Shown here: in pieces, positions 45,127 to 53,963 of the stretch
Numbering within the stretch: the stretch's first letter is position 1
Layout: every line of letters begins with the position of its first letter
Position numbers and translations under genes: made by a program
Assembly (NCBI GenBank): GCA_020634815.1
Contig: JACKBA010000004.1
Coordinates: 1-64,000, forward strand
Direction of reading: 5' to 3'
DNA from: Caldilineaceae bacterium
GTDB lineage: Bacteria > Chloroflexota > Anaerolineae > Caldilineales > Caldilineaceae
DNA: 64,000 nucleotides
Notes under the pieces: model-generated
Told to the model about the DNA's origin: nothing
What the model saw: the letters and a program-made list of their open reading frames with translations, nothing else
Databases searched by the model: none

Positions 45127-45880
45127 ACGCAGAGGGGCACAAAGGCCAGGCACTACAGCGGATGGGGGACGGGTATGGATGCCCGGCCTGGCGCGGCTTT
45201 GCCCGGCGCATGCCGAGCTGGGGCTCGGCGTTCCGGTGCGGGCGCTGGTCTGCGCCGCCGACGCCCGCGCACCGCCGGTTCGAAACCGGCGGCTGATAGG
45301 GGAAACCGGCTGGAAGCCGGTTGAGGGGCGGCGCGACAGCCTGGCGTGGGGACGGTGGCTGATGCCGGGCCAGGCGTGGCGTTGCCCGGCGTGCGTCGCA
45401 CCGGGCAGCAGGGAAGTGCGACGGGAAGGGGCTTTTGACCCGTGCGACGCACGCCGGTGGCGCTTGCCGAGCTGGGGCTCGGCGATCCGGGGGAGATGCC
45501 GGTTTGCCCCGCCGGCTGGAAGCCGGTTGGATGGAGCGCCGGCACGCGTACTGACGCGGCGAGTGCAGCAGCCCAACCGGCTTCCAGCCGGTTTTGCATA
45601 GAAGACACCGATTTCAATCGGTGGTTTCTGTGCCGGAAACGTTTGTGGGCGGGCGGTGCCTTGCCGAGCTGGGGCTCGGCGATCCATGGGGAGGCGCCGG
45701 GTCGCAGCGCCAGTCCCGCACCGCTGACGCGGCGAGCGCAGCAGCCGCACAACCGGCTTCCGGCCGGTTTTGCATAGAAGACACCGATTTCGATCGGTAG
45801 TTTTTGTGGCGAAGCCTGTGGCGGGCGAGACGCTTGCCGAGCTGGGGTTCGGCGATCCTGGGCGGGCGAGTCCCTTACAA
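45127..45880. repeat. Cluster of small perfect hairpin repeats (three types)
   Basis: No gene. Type E, GCCGAGCTGGGGCTCGGC, occurs at 45212, 45466, 45663 and (one change) 45836. Type C, AACCGGCTTCCAGCCGGTT or its complement, occurs at 45304, near 45522, 45575 and 45751 (variant). Type D, CACCGATTTCAATCGGTG, occurs at 45606 and (variant) 45781. C and D are linked by TTGCATAGAAGA in both places. Each is a tight stem with a 2-4 base loop; they look like REP sequences of families other than the GTAG arrays. Confidence 0.8.
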
Positions 45881-45905
45881 TATGCTTGCAGTGGTTGCGA
45901 AGGTC

Positions 45906-45934
45906 TTGCGGTCAAACGTAGTTTCGCTTACAAT
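45906..45934 (+). promoter_or_regulatory. Sigma-70-type promoter before the restriction remnant
   Basis: TTGCGG (45906-45911), a 17-base spacer and TACAAT (45929-45934), about 145 bases before the gene at 46079. Confidence 0.5.
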
Positions 45935-46078
45935 AGTTGAGAGCCAGTTCAGCCTGGCTGACCTGCCGACAATTCATCCCGAATCGAATTTGCCTTTGTA
46001 CACACCTTAATTACAGTGTCTGGTTGACAGTGATCAATCCAGTTCCGCTGCAACCCCAGCCTGAAAGGCTCCGCTGCA

Positions 46079-46654
46079 ATGCCCGCAACTGATGCCGTCG
46101 TCGCCCTGGTCGAACGCTTTCGCCAGCATCACGTCGCCTACAAACACAACACCTACAATGAAGAGCAAGTGCGCACGGATTTCCTCAGTCCGCTCTTCAA
46201 AGCGATGGGGTGGGATGTCGACAATAAGCAGTGGTATTCGCCACGCTGTCGAGAAGTAGTCGGCGAGGCGACCAAGTCGCCCGACTACTCATTCAGAATC
46301 GGCGGAGTGCGCAAGTTCATTCTGGAAGCCAAGAAACCGTCGATCAACATCAAGAAGGACGTGAGCCCCCCCTACCTGGTGCGCCGTTATGCGTGGAGTG
46401 CTAAGCTGCCGCTGAGTATTCTCTCAGACTTCGAGGAGTTCGCCGACGCGGACGACGTGGCGCGCCACGACCGGATGGTGGCGCTGGTGGAGCGGATGCT
46501 GGCCCTGCATCGGCAGCGCCAGGCGGCGCGCACGCCGCAGGAGCAGACTGTACTTGCCGCGCAGATCGAGGCGGCGGATCGGCAGATTGACCGGCTGGTG
46601 TATGCACTGTATGGGCTGACGGTGGAGGAGATTGGGATCGTGGAGGGGGAGTGA
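46079..46654 (+). pseudogene. Internally deleted type IIG-like restriction-modification gene
   Basis: A 191-residue frame joining two ends of a normally about 1,000-residue protein. Residues 1-121 are the N-terminal nuclease: YNEEQVRTDFLSPLFKAMGWDV, then Pro68-Asp69 and Glu83-x-Lys85 of the PD-(D/E)xK site and VRRYAWSAKLPLSILSDFEEF. Residues from about 127 match the extreme C-terminal helices of such enzymes (RMLALHRQRQAARTPQEQTVLAAQIEAADRQIDRLVYALYGLTVEEIGIVEG). The methyltransferase and target-recognition regions are missing. The join is in frame, so a short product could be made. Listed as pseudogene because the functional core is lost. Confidence 0.8.
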
Positions 46655-46655
46655 G

Positions 46656-46748
46656 GTTATCTGCGCCGACTTGGGAATACTCTACCGCAAGAAGGTGGGG
46701 GACTATTTCTTCATGGTGATGGAGAAGTGGGTGAAAAAGCTACGATGA
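46656..46748 (+). pseudogene. Possible C-terminal gene fragment
   Basis: An open stretch just after the restriction remnant reads VICADLGILYRKKVGDYFF, then MVMEKWVKKLR and a TGA. The amino-acid pattern looks protein-like, but I do not recognise it and no start is present. It may be another piece left by the same deletion. Confidence 0.3.
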
Positions 46749-46839
46749 GTCTGAGGGGATGGCGGTGGAAATGTATCGTGAAAATTGCTACAGCCGCGTC
46801 TGAGAAAGAACTTGTGCTATCGAAGGGATAGTAGGAGAC

Positions 46840-48033
46840 ATGGATTTCACTCAATTTAGTTCGGGCCAATTGATTGCATTTACTGTTAGTGCCATCGCTG
46901 CTATCGGTGTCTCAGTATTCAGTAATTATCTATATGATTTTCTCCGGTCACGTAGCATATTGCCCGATAAACCGACATTGAAAATGATCTTCGCAATAGG
47001 TCTGGGAGTTATCGCTTTTGCGATAAGTGCGACACTCTGGGTCAACTACTACCAACCACTCTCAACCAACCCTCAGCCACAATGCAACGTCATTGTTGAC
47101 GAGATTTCTGCTTCCAATGATGTGATCAGAGTTGGAGAACAGGCCGAATTTTCTGTCTCTGTAAGGAATCCAGTTGGTGAAGTTATTCGATATGATTGGG
47201 GCGCCACTCATGGCAAGATGAATCCAGGTTTGAACTCCGGATCTGATTCGTCTACCTATACTGCACCAATTTCTAGTGTTGACGACTTTGTTAATCTGAC
47301 CGTTTCTTCTCCTAATTGCAGTCAGATAATACGAAAGAGACGGGTTTCGATAATCCCCGCTGACACAACTCCCGAAAGTGCCCCGAGTGGGCATACTTTT
47401 GCCCCAACCTCCGCTATGGAAGGTCCGCAAGAGACAACTACTCTGGTCGCACCGACCACTAACACCGTGGAGCCTACCATACCAACCGTCACCACTACCC
47501 CGGCGCCAGTCACGCCAACCCCCACCAACACCTTGGCGCTGGCTACACCAATGCCCACCAACACCCCTGAGCCGCCTGCACCGACTCCCACTAACATCCT
47601 GGGGTCACCCACGCCAACACTAGATTGTAGCCCGCTTTCACTAGATGATTCTTTATCCAAAGGTGCTATGCTTGCCGGCAACGTGGAGTTCATTTCCCCG
47701 AGTGAAAAGTGTGGCTATATCCGTGAAAACCAACCCATCACGGTGACGGTGAAAGGGACTGATTCGGGGGTGAGCGTATGGCTTATCGCCTTCGAACCTG
47801 ATGGGAATTATCTCTATCCGCATCAATGCACACTAGCCCAATCAAGTGACACAGACTCTCGGTGCGTTACGCCACAGATGGAAATGTTTTCAAGCTACGT
47901 ATTCAGCTTCGTGCTTGCTGATGCCAAGGCAGCGGATTTCCTGGGCAGCCATAACAGTTTTGAGGTTCGAGACCTTGAAGGTAAAGGGGATATCACAGAA
48001 CTCAGACGGATCTTCGTCAAGCTAAGTCAATGA
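46840..48033 (+). CDS. Membrane-anchored protein with Thr/Pro-rich stalk, unknown function
   Basis: A 397-residue protein. Two N-terminal membrane helices (about 10-30 and 47-70) anchor an extracellular part: an Ig-like beta domain (about 80-165), a long Thr/Pro stalk (170-265), and a second compact domain with a probable disulfide (CGYIRENQPITVTVKG). The stalk repeats TPTPTNT-like units. GC is plainly lower than in neighbouring blocks. AGGAG lies just before the ATG. Function unknown; the architecture suggests a cell-surface sensor or adhesin. Confidence 0.7.
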   Translation: MDFTQFSSGQLIAFTVSAIAAIGVSVFSNYLYDFLRSRSILPDKPTLKMIFAIGLGVIAFAISATLWVNYYQPLSTNPQPQCNVIVDEISASNDVIRVGEQAEFSVSVRNPVGEVIRYDWGATHGKMNPGLNSGSDSSTYTAPISSVDDFVNLTVSSPNCSQIIRKRRVSIIPADTTPESAPSGHTFAPTSAMEGPQETTTLVAPTTNTVEPTIPTVTTTPAPVTPTPTNTLALATPMPTNTPEPPAPTPTNILGSPTPTLDCSPLSLDDSLSKGAMLAGNVEFISPSEKCGYIRENQPITVTVKGTDSGVSVWLIAFEPDGNYLYPHQCTLAQSSDTDSRCVTPQMEMFSSYVFSFVLADAKAADFLGSHNSFEVRDLEGKGDITELRRIFVKLSQ

Positions 48034-48063
48034 CGACAACCCTATAAAGAAAGGAAGTGTTCC

Positions 48064-49890
48064 GTGAAATCGACAAGGCAGAGATTACCATCTGGATTTC
48101 AGATTATCGTTGTATTGGTGACCGGCTTGCTGCTTTCAGCCATTTCATTTGCCTATTCTGGACTAGTCGAGCATTCGAGAGCCTACGCTCAGAGTGTTGA
48201 TCAAACTGATGAAGGTGACAGGTTAGTGCTTGCTGATTTCCAGCAGCGCAATGCTGGCAGTGTTGTAACCCCTGGAGAGTCTTGCCCATCCGCAAAGTTG
48301 TCCAATCCTGAACGACAACTGGAATCGGGTCTGGGGCAGGGCAACATGGCTCTAGAAGCAACCTTTGATCTGCCCGACAATTCGGCGAAATGTTGGGTCG
48401 CCATTTTGTTTCAACTGGATTCACGCGATATCTCAGATTATGCAGAATTAGTATTCGATATCAAGGCCGACGTCAATGAGGAAAGCCTGGAAGCAGTGCG
48501 CATCGAGTGGAAGGCGAAGCGCAACGACGCAAGCCATCCTTACGACATGGCAGTGTACGAAGTACATGACATCGGGCAGGATTGGCAGACAGTCCGAATC
48601 CCTCTTGGCGAATTTGGAATCTTCATGCAAGAAAGGCTTTTGGAAGACTGGAGTGATGTCGATCAACTACTGTTTGTCATCGAATCCGACGCGTCTTCTG
48701 GCGGCACGCTCCTACTGGACAACATCGCGCTAGTTGCGGATACAGCGCCGCCATCCTCTGTGCCGCCGAAGGTGCTGGCGCCCTTTGAGCCGGAGTATGG
48801 GCTGGCAACAACGGAGAGCGACGAGAATAATGTTGTCATGACGATCGTTCCTGACACTGGCAGTAGTTCGATGGTCGCCATGCTCGAATACACGACGCCG
48901 ACCGACGATGCCATGTTCACGATCGAGTTGGACGGCGAAGATATGAGCGCCTTTGATGCGCTGACCTTCTATGCTCGAGCTGACAGCAAGGCTGTCGACG
49001 CCACAGACATTGGATTTGACGTGTCGATTAGCGGGCCTTCAGAGGTTGGGTCGGCTGGTGATGACAGTACGATGCGTACAGAAGTTGTCTTGGAGAATGC
49101 AGAGTGGCAGAAGTTCGAACTGCCATACAGCATTTTTGCAGGTGATGCAGGTGGCGACGAGTTTTGGGCGAACCTCACACAATTGTCGTTTGTGTTTTCG
49201 CCCGAGTTGTCTGGTGAGTCCGGCACTATCTACATAGACAACATTCAGCTTGAGCGTATCCCGAATCGTTTGCCCAATGGGATACCAGTGGAAGCGCCGG
49301 CAGCGGATATCGAGGAGGAACAGGTTGTTGCTGATATTCTGCCTGAGAACGAGGTTCAAGAAGAAACAGACGAACCCGCTATAGTACAACGGGAAGAGGC
49401 TGGTCCGGTAGCTGCCGCCACTCCAGACGAGCCTGAGCCCATTTATCTGACGGTCTCAAATTTCGATGCGTGCGCAACAAGGGACAGCGGAGCGGCCTAT
49501 GAGTCTCCGACCATCGTCACCGATACATATCCTGAAGTCGCCGGACGGGGCTGCGTGCTGAAAGCGCAGGTCGATACCAGCACTTGGGGAGCGTATTGGT
49601 TCAGACTTGGGCCAGCAGATTTGTCAGGGTTTTCCAAACTTCAGTTTGACATGGCGTTCGAGAAGGCAGAACAGTCCACTCGTCTTAGGGTTGAGATGAA
49701 GGAAACTCCCGGCGGGCGCCCTTCGGTGTACTACATCAATAACCCATCTCAGGATTGGGAAACAAAGACGATTCCGTTCTCGGAGTTTTCACCCCCGCTT
49801 CCCCGACTTTCTTCTGTCGCAGAGCTTGTCTTTGTGCTCGAAACCGCAGGCGGCACGCTTTATCTTGACAATGTTCGCTTCATCCAGTGA
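48064..49890 (+). CDS. Secreted protein with three CIA30/CBM11-like beta-sandwich modules
   Basis: A 608-residue exported protein with a signal segment (QIIVVLVTGLLLSAISFAYSGL). It holds three related modules (about 50-225, 235-400, 465-605), each ending in a strand of type GGTLLLDNI, SGTIYIDNI or GGTLYLDNV. Each contains a 'DISDYAELVFDIKAD' or 'LSGFSKLQFDMAF' helix-strand pattern found in CIA30/CBM11-type carbohydrate-binding sandwiches. A charged linker separates modules two and three. GTG start, GAAAGGAAG ribosome site. It is likely co-transcribed with the next gene, a glucanase-like lipoprotein, and may bind its polysaccharide. Confidence 0.75.
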   Translation: MKSTRQRLPSGFQIIVVLVTGLLLSAISFAYSGLVEHSRAYAQSVDQTDEGDRLVLADFQQRNAGSVVTPGESCPSAKLSNPERQLESGLGQGNMALEATFDLPDNSAKCWVAILFQLDSRDISDYAELVFDIKADVNEESLEAVRIEWKAKRNDASHPYDMAVYEVHDIGQDWQTVRIPLGEFGIFMQERLLEDWSDVDQLLFVIESDASSGGTLLLDNIALVADTAPPSSVPPKVLAPFEPEYGLATTESDENNVVMTIVPDTGSSSMVAMLEYTTPTDDAMFTIELDGEDMSAFDALTFYARADSKAVDATDIGFDVSISGPSEVGSAGDDSTMRTEVVLENAEWQKFELPYSIFAGDAGGDEFWANLTQLSFVFSPELSGESGTIYIDNIQLERIPNRLPNGIPVEAPAADIEEEQVVADILPENEVQEETDEPAIVQREEAGPVAAATPDEPEPIYLTVSNFDACATRDSGAAYESPTIVTDTYPEVAGRGCVLKAQVDTSTWGAYWFRLGPADLSGFSKLQFDMAFEKAEQSTRLRVEMKETPGGRPSVYYINNPSQDWETKTIPFSEFSPPLPRLSSVAELVFVLETAGGTLYLDNVRFIQ

Positions 49891-49899
49891 GGCCATAAC

Positions 49900-51366
49900 G
49901 TGACAGCAACAAGTCGACTTGCCGCAATCTTGCTCATCGTCGCCGTTGTTCTGGGCGCATGTACGGCGCCCTCGTCGGCAGTTGGAACGGATGCCAGTAG
50001 TGGACGGCAACCAGGCCTAGGGTTGCTCAATCCGATTGTGGCTGAACCTGGGTTTCGGGGTGAATTCGCCGATCCCTTCCTCGGTGATGTTGCTGCGCGT
50101 ACGTGGAAGTATCTGAGCTCCGACTGGGCGCGGTCGAACCATCTACCCTGGAGTTGGCGCTCCGAACAACTCCAGGGTGGGGACTATGCCAACACGGCAG
50201 AAATCGGGCTATTGGCACTCGCATGGCTGGCCGCATATGATCTGGGCCAACCGTGGAGTCCGACCTGGGACGCTACTGAATCCGAGGTCGTGGCCATCCT
50301 AACCCAGCTTCGTAACTGGCAGACAGGCGCCCAGGCAGAACAGCCCAACGGATCAAACGCATTCAACAAAAGTGTCTTCTACCAGTGGTATTGGGTCACG
50401 TCGAAACCACCAGTTGTTGGCGCGGGCGAGAATGATCGACTGGTGCCGTCCATTGATAATGCCTGGCTCGCTGCCGCACTGATGACGATTCGCTCCTATG
50501 CTCAAACGCACTCGCACGATTCAATGACGGAGATTGCCGACAGCATTCTGAAGGACATGGAATTTCTTCCCTGGTATGATGCGAGCACGCATCTCTTCGA
50601 CTGGGGTGCAGTCAACTCGCAACAGGGAGGCTTCCCCGCGGACTATTACTCGAATGAGAACCGTATCATCAACTTTGTCGCACGCGCGCTCGGCCAACTA
50701 AGCGGAGACGAATACCAAGCGAGCCTTGCAGCGCTTTACCAATTCGCTTTGTCATATGAGAGCACCCAGGATGGGGAGAAGATAGATGTTGCGAAGGTAG
50801 CGTATGACGGCTCGTACTTTACCTATTTGACGCCTGCCCTATTTATCAAGGAGATGTCCGAGGAGTATGGGCTAACTACCATTGGACCGGCCACTGAAGC
50901 CCAAATCGCGTATGCTGAGGATCAGCAGTATGACATCTGGGGGCTCTCGGACTGCTTCGACATTGCGGATGGGGCGTATCTCGGCCAAGGTGCTCCTCCG
51001 GCAGTGCGACCTGGATCGACCGAGACTCGTCCCGGCCTGGTGACTGCGCACGCTAGTGCGCTTGCCCTGCTCACGCCCTACGCCAGCGAGGCATCCGAGA
51101 ACCTGGCGAACATTGCCAACAACTATCCCTGTGCTTTCGACGACGACTATGGTTTCTACGACTCGGTACTTGCCGGGTCGGCGGCTGGTGGCGAGAGCCA
51201 GTGCAGCTATCGCTTCAGCGCGCTTGCTCAGGAATGGTTATTCCTTGCGCTCGTCAACTATCACAGTGACTTTATCTGGCGATATTTCTATATGGACCCA
51301 GGGGTGATCCAAGCACACAATGAGATGTTTGGATACAGAGCGTATTTGCCTGCATTGGCGAATTGA
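49900..51366 (+). CDS. Glucoamylase-like (DUF3131/GH144-type) secreted lipoprotein
   Basis: A 488-residue exported lipoprotein (lipobox LGAC). The alpha/alpha-barrel family segments are visible: TAEIGLLALAWLAAYDLG, SIDNAWLAAALMTIRSYA, FDWGAVN, YFTYLTPALF, QYDIWGLSDCFD and DDYGFYDSV, resembling glucoamylase-like and endo-beta-1,2-glucanase (GH144) proteins. It ends in YRAYLPALAN, a Chloroflexota-like tail. It begins nine bases after the CIA30-like gene. The substrate is probably a beta-glucan; that is inference. Confidence 0.75.
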   Translation: MTATSRLAAILLIVAVVLGACTAPSSAVGTDASSGRQPGLGLLNPIVAEPGFRGEFADPFLGDVAARTWKYLSSDWARSNHLPWSWRSEQLQGGDYANTAEIGLLALAWLAAYDLGQPWSPTWDATESEVVAILTQLRNWQTGAQAEQPNGSNAFNKSVFYQWYWVTSKPPVVGAGENDRLVPSIDNAWLAAALMTIRSYAQTHSHDSMTEIADSILKDMEFLPWYDASTHLFDWGAVNSQQGGFPADYYSNENRIINFVARALGQLSGDEYQASLAALYQFALSYESTQDGEKIDVAKVAYDGSYFTYLTPALFIKEMSEEYGLTTIGPATEAQIAYAEDQQYDIWGLSDCFDIADGAYLGQGAPPAVRPGSTETRPGLVTAHASALALLTPYASEASENLANIANNYPCAFDDDYGFYDSVLAGSAAGGESQCSYRFSALAQEWLFLALVNYHSDFIWRYFYMDPGVIQAHNEMFGYRAYLPALAN

Positions 51367-51640
51367 AGGATTTGGCACAAGCAGGGGTCTGCTACACCGC
51401 ATGGCGTGTAGACGATCCGCTCTGCCGGACGGGCTGGGCCGTGCGGATGCGAGGGTGAAAGAAGTTTTGATCACCTTCGTGTCTTTGCGTCTTCATATGC
51501 GTTCTTTTCCAGATCGAGCGACGCAGGGCACGCGGCGGCTTTGTTCCGTTCTCGTGTTGGGCGAAAATTCCAGCCGATGGCGACGGGACCGGATGCCGGG
51601 CAGCGCAGGCCTGGCCAGGCAGAGCGGGCAAGGCAAGGCA
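51367..51640. other. Gap between the glucanase gene and the second REP array
   Basis: No supported gene in about 270 bases. A partial GTGTCTTTGCGTCTTC stretch at about 51480 resembles one arm of the GACGCAGAG elements. The rest is not recognised. Confidence 0.4.
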
Positions 51641-51642
51641 CC

Positions 51643-52318
51643 CGTTGGCGTTTCCATATCGCACGACCTTGCTCTGCCCACATTCTCGGTCAAGCACGAC
51701 CGGCGGTATGGAAACCGCCGCTACGGGTGATGTTCGTTTCGCCGTAGGTGCGATTTCCATATCGCACGACCTTTCTTTGCCTACCTTCTTGGTCGAGCAC
51801 GACCGGCGGTATGGAAACCGCCGCTACGGGTGATGTTCGTTTCGCCGTAGGTGCGATTTCCATATCGCACGACCTTTCTTTGCCTACCTTCTTGGTCGAG
51901 CACGACCGGCGGTATGGAAACCGCCGCTACGGGTGATGTTCGTTTCGACGTAGGTGCGATTTCCATATCGCACGTCTTCGCTCAACCCACATTCTCGGTC
52001 AACCATGACCGGCGGTATGGAAACCACCGCTACGGAGGACGTTCGTTTCGCTGTAGGTGCGATTTCCATATCGCACGTCCTTTCTTTGCCCACCTTCTTG
52101 GTCGAGCACGACCGGCGGTATGGAAACCGCCGCTACGGAGGATGTTCGTTTCACCGTAGGTGCGATTTCCATATCGCACGTTCTCGCTCTGCCCACATTC
52201 TTGGTCAATGACGACCGGCGGTATGGAAACCGCCGCTACGGATGATGGTCGTTTCGCCGTAGGTGCGATTTCCATATCGCACGACCTTGCTCTGCCCACG
52301 TTCTCGGTCAATCACGAC
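51643..52318. repeat. Second REP/BIME array (same 103-bp unit)
   Basis: Six units with the A hairpin at about 51700, 51803, 51906, 52009, 52109 and 52212, and B hairpins between, each with GTAG feet. It opens with a partial B (TTTCCATATCGCAC at 51650). Units are as similar to the first array as those are to each other. No RAYT gene lies here, so spread must have been directed in trans. Confidence 0.9.
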
Positions 52319-52381
52319 TTGAGAATGGGCCGGAGATCGTCCAGCTTGTCGAAGAGGTGCCAGATGTAATTGCGGGTGCTG
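52316..52381 (-). other. Possible gene fragment at the array edge
   Basis: The minus strand just inside the array edge reads NYIWHLFDKLDDLRPILKS and a stop, which looks like a protein C-terminus but has no recognisable start or family. It continues into a frame opposite the dienelactone hydrolase gene, which I do not accept. Confidence 0.2.
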
Positions 52382-53176
52382 TTACCCCGTCGTCTCGTCC
52401 AGCCACTGCAAGAAGAGCGCCCATGCCTCACCGGGCGCGCCGCCGGCGGCGATGGTCGCCAGGTCGCCCACGAAGGCGTGGCCCACGCCGTCGAAGATGC
52501 GGATGGTCGACGGGATGCCCGCGGCGTCAAGCCCGGCGGCGAAGCCCTCGACCATCTCCGGCGAAGGCGCTCGATCCTCGCGGCCGAAGACGCCCAGCAC
52601 TGGGCCCGGCAGCGCCGCCAGCACGGCCGGGTCATCCACCAGCGATCCGTAAAAGACGCCCGTACCCGCCAGGTCAGGGTTGCGCAGGCTGTATTGCAGC
52701 GCCTTGCCGCCGCCATAGCAGAAGCCCATGACCACGATGCGCTCGGGGTCGACGGTGGGTTGCGCGGCCAGCCACGCGTAGACCGGGTCGAGGTCGGCCA
52801 GCACCTGCTCCTCGGGGATGGTCAGGGCGAGATAGATGGCACGCGGGATCCAGCCGGTCGTCTGCCCGCGGTACATGTCGGGCGCCACGACGACGTAGCC
52901 TTCTTTGGCCAATGCGGCGGCCTTCTCCGTCACGTCGGGGCGCAGGCCGTAGAACTCATGCAGCATGATCACGGCGGGGTGCGGGCCGGCGTCGGGCGGC
53001 GCGGCCACGAAGGCGCGCACGGCCGCCCCGTCGCCGCTGTCGATGCTTGTGTTCGTCAGCGCGGCCACGCGGTCGCCGCCCATGAGCGCATCCACCGCCG
53101 TAGAGATCACCAGAAAGCCGGCCAGCCCCACAACCACGACCAACAGGCCAATGCCAATCCACTTCAAAACCCGCAT
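52382..53176 (-). CDS. Dienelactone hydrolase-family protein, membrane-anchored
   Basis: A 264-residue alpha/beta hydrolase. An N-terminal membrane helix (VLKWIGIGLLVVVVGLAGFLVIST) precedes the hydrolase domain. The nucleophile is Cys near residue 153 (VMGFCYGGGKALQYS), with Asp in GREDRAPSPEM and His in VGHAFVG, the Cys-Asp-His triad of dienelactone hydrolases. Because it is anchored and probably faces outside, its ester or lactone substrate is likely extracytoplasmic. Upstream is a tandem repeat with no clear promoter. Confidence 0.88.
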   Translation of the reverse strand: MRVLKWIGIGLLVVVVGLAGFLVISTAVDALMGGDRVAALTNTSIDSGDGAAVRAFVAAPPDAGPHPAVIMLHEFYGLRPDVTEKAAALAKEGYVVVAPDMYRGQTTGWIPRAIYLALTIPEEQVLADLDPVYAWLAAQPTVDPERIVVMGFCYGGGKALQYSLRNPDLAGTGVFYGSLVDDPAVLAALPGPVLGVFGREDRAPSPEMVEGFAAGLDAAGIPSTIRIFDGVGHAFVGDLATIAAGGAPGEAWALFLQWLDETTG

Positions 53177-53189
53177 AAGCTACTCCAGT

Positions 53190-53450
53190 TTGATTTCAAC
53201 GCAAAGGTGCAGAGGAGATCTGGTCGTACCAGTTCAATTTCGACGCAGAGGCGCAATGGCGCAGAGTCACGCAGAGGAGGTCTGGTCGATCCGGTTCAAC
53301 TTCGACGCAGAGGCGCAACGGCGCAGAGTCACGCAGAGAAGGTCTGGTCAATCCGGTTCAATTTCGACGCAGAGGCGCAAAGGCGCAGAGTCACGCAGAG
53401 GAGGTCTGGTCGATCCAGTTTAGCTTGACGCAGAGACGCAAAGGTGGAGA
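53190..53450. repeat. 62-bp tandem repeat of the GACGCAGAG family
   Basis: About four units of TTCAATTTCGACGCAGAGGC, then GCAANGGCGCAGAGTCACGC, AGAGGAGGTCTGGTCGATCC and GG. Only left-arm sequence is present; no opposing arm follows. Confidence 0.85.
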
Positions 53451-53509
53451 GAAGAGCAGAGAAAAGCGTCAGGAGCAACGATCACAGACCTGACGTCTTT
53501 CCACAATCC

Positions 53510-53610
53510 CCAACCCCCCAACACCTCACCACCTCACCACCTCACCACCCCAACACCCAAAAACTTCGTGCCCCTTCGCGCCTTCGCGTCTTCGCGGCTC
53601 TCTTCTGCTT
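53510..53610. repeat. CTCACCAC and CTTCGCG short repeats
   Basis: CCTCACCACCTCACCACC-type steps (about 53520-53555) followed by CTTCGCGCCTTCGCGTCTTC (about 53573-53597). The 445-base gap 53177-53621 otherwise contains nothing recognised. Confidence 0.6.
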
Positions 53611-53621
53611 TTCTTCTCTTC

Positions 53622-53963
53622 TTATTCTTCCACTTCCACGCCCACGATGTCGTTGACGGGCACGTCGTAGCACTCGGCGAGCAGGCGCAGCTCGGCCAGG
53701 GTCAGGCGGCGCTCGGCGTACTCCATGTCGTAGAGCAACTGCTGCGAGAGGCCCGTCCGCTCGCGCACGGCCTCGTAGGAGAGCGAGCGCACGGCGCGCA
53801 ACTGGCGCAGCGTGGCGCTGACGCGGTTGCGCGCCAGCCGGCTCACCGCCTCGCGGATCTGCGCGTCCTGCACCGGGTCGGGAACGCGCGGCATGTTGGG
53901 CGTGCGCGGCCCGCTCACCGCCGCACGCAGCCGGCTCAGCAGGGTCTCGTTGCTCTCACTCAT
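53622..53963 (-). CDS. XRE-family helix-turn-helix regulator
   Basis: A 113-residue protein whose C-terminal half is a Cro/C1-type domain: SATLRQLRAVRSLSYEAVRERTGLSQQLLYDMEYAERRLTLAELRLLAECYDVPVNDI. The start is taken at the ATG 53963 (MSESNETLL), which overlaps the stop of the CNNM gene by eight bases; a start 18 bases earlier is possible. Translationally coupled to the two CNNM/CorC genes, so it may regulate them or just share the transcript. Confidence 0.82.
   Translation of the reverse strand: MSESNETLLSRLRAAVSGPRTPNMPRVPDPVQDAQIREAVSRLARNRVSATLRQLRAVRSLSYEAVRERTGLSQQLLYDMEYAERRLTLAELRLLAECYDVPVNDIVGVEVEE

Noticed and set aside
52312..52716. 134-residue minus-strand frame overlapping the dienelactone hydrolase gene
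   Set aside because: It lies in another frame of the same strand as the hydrolase and has an Arg/Ala-rich artefact composition except for a short tail near the array edge.
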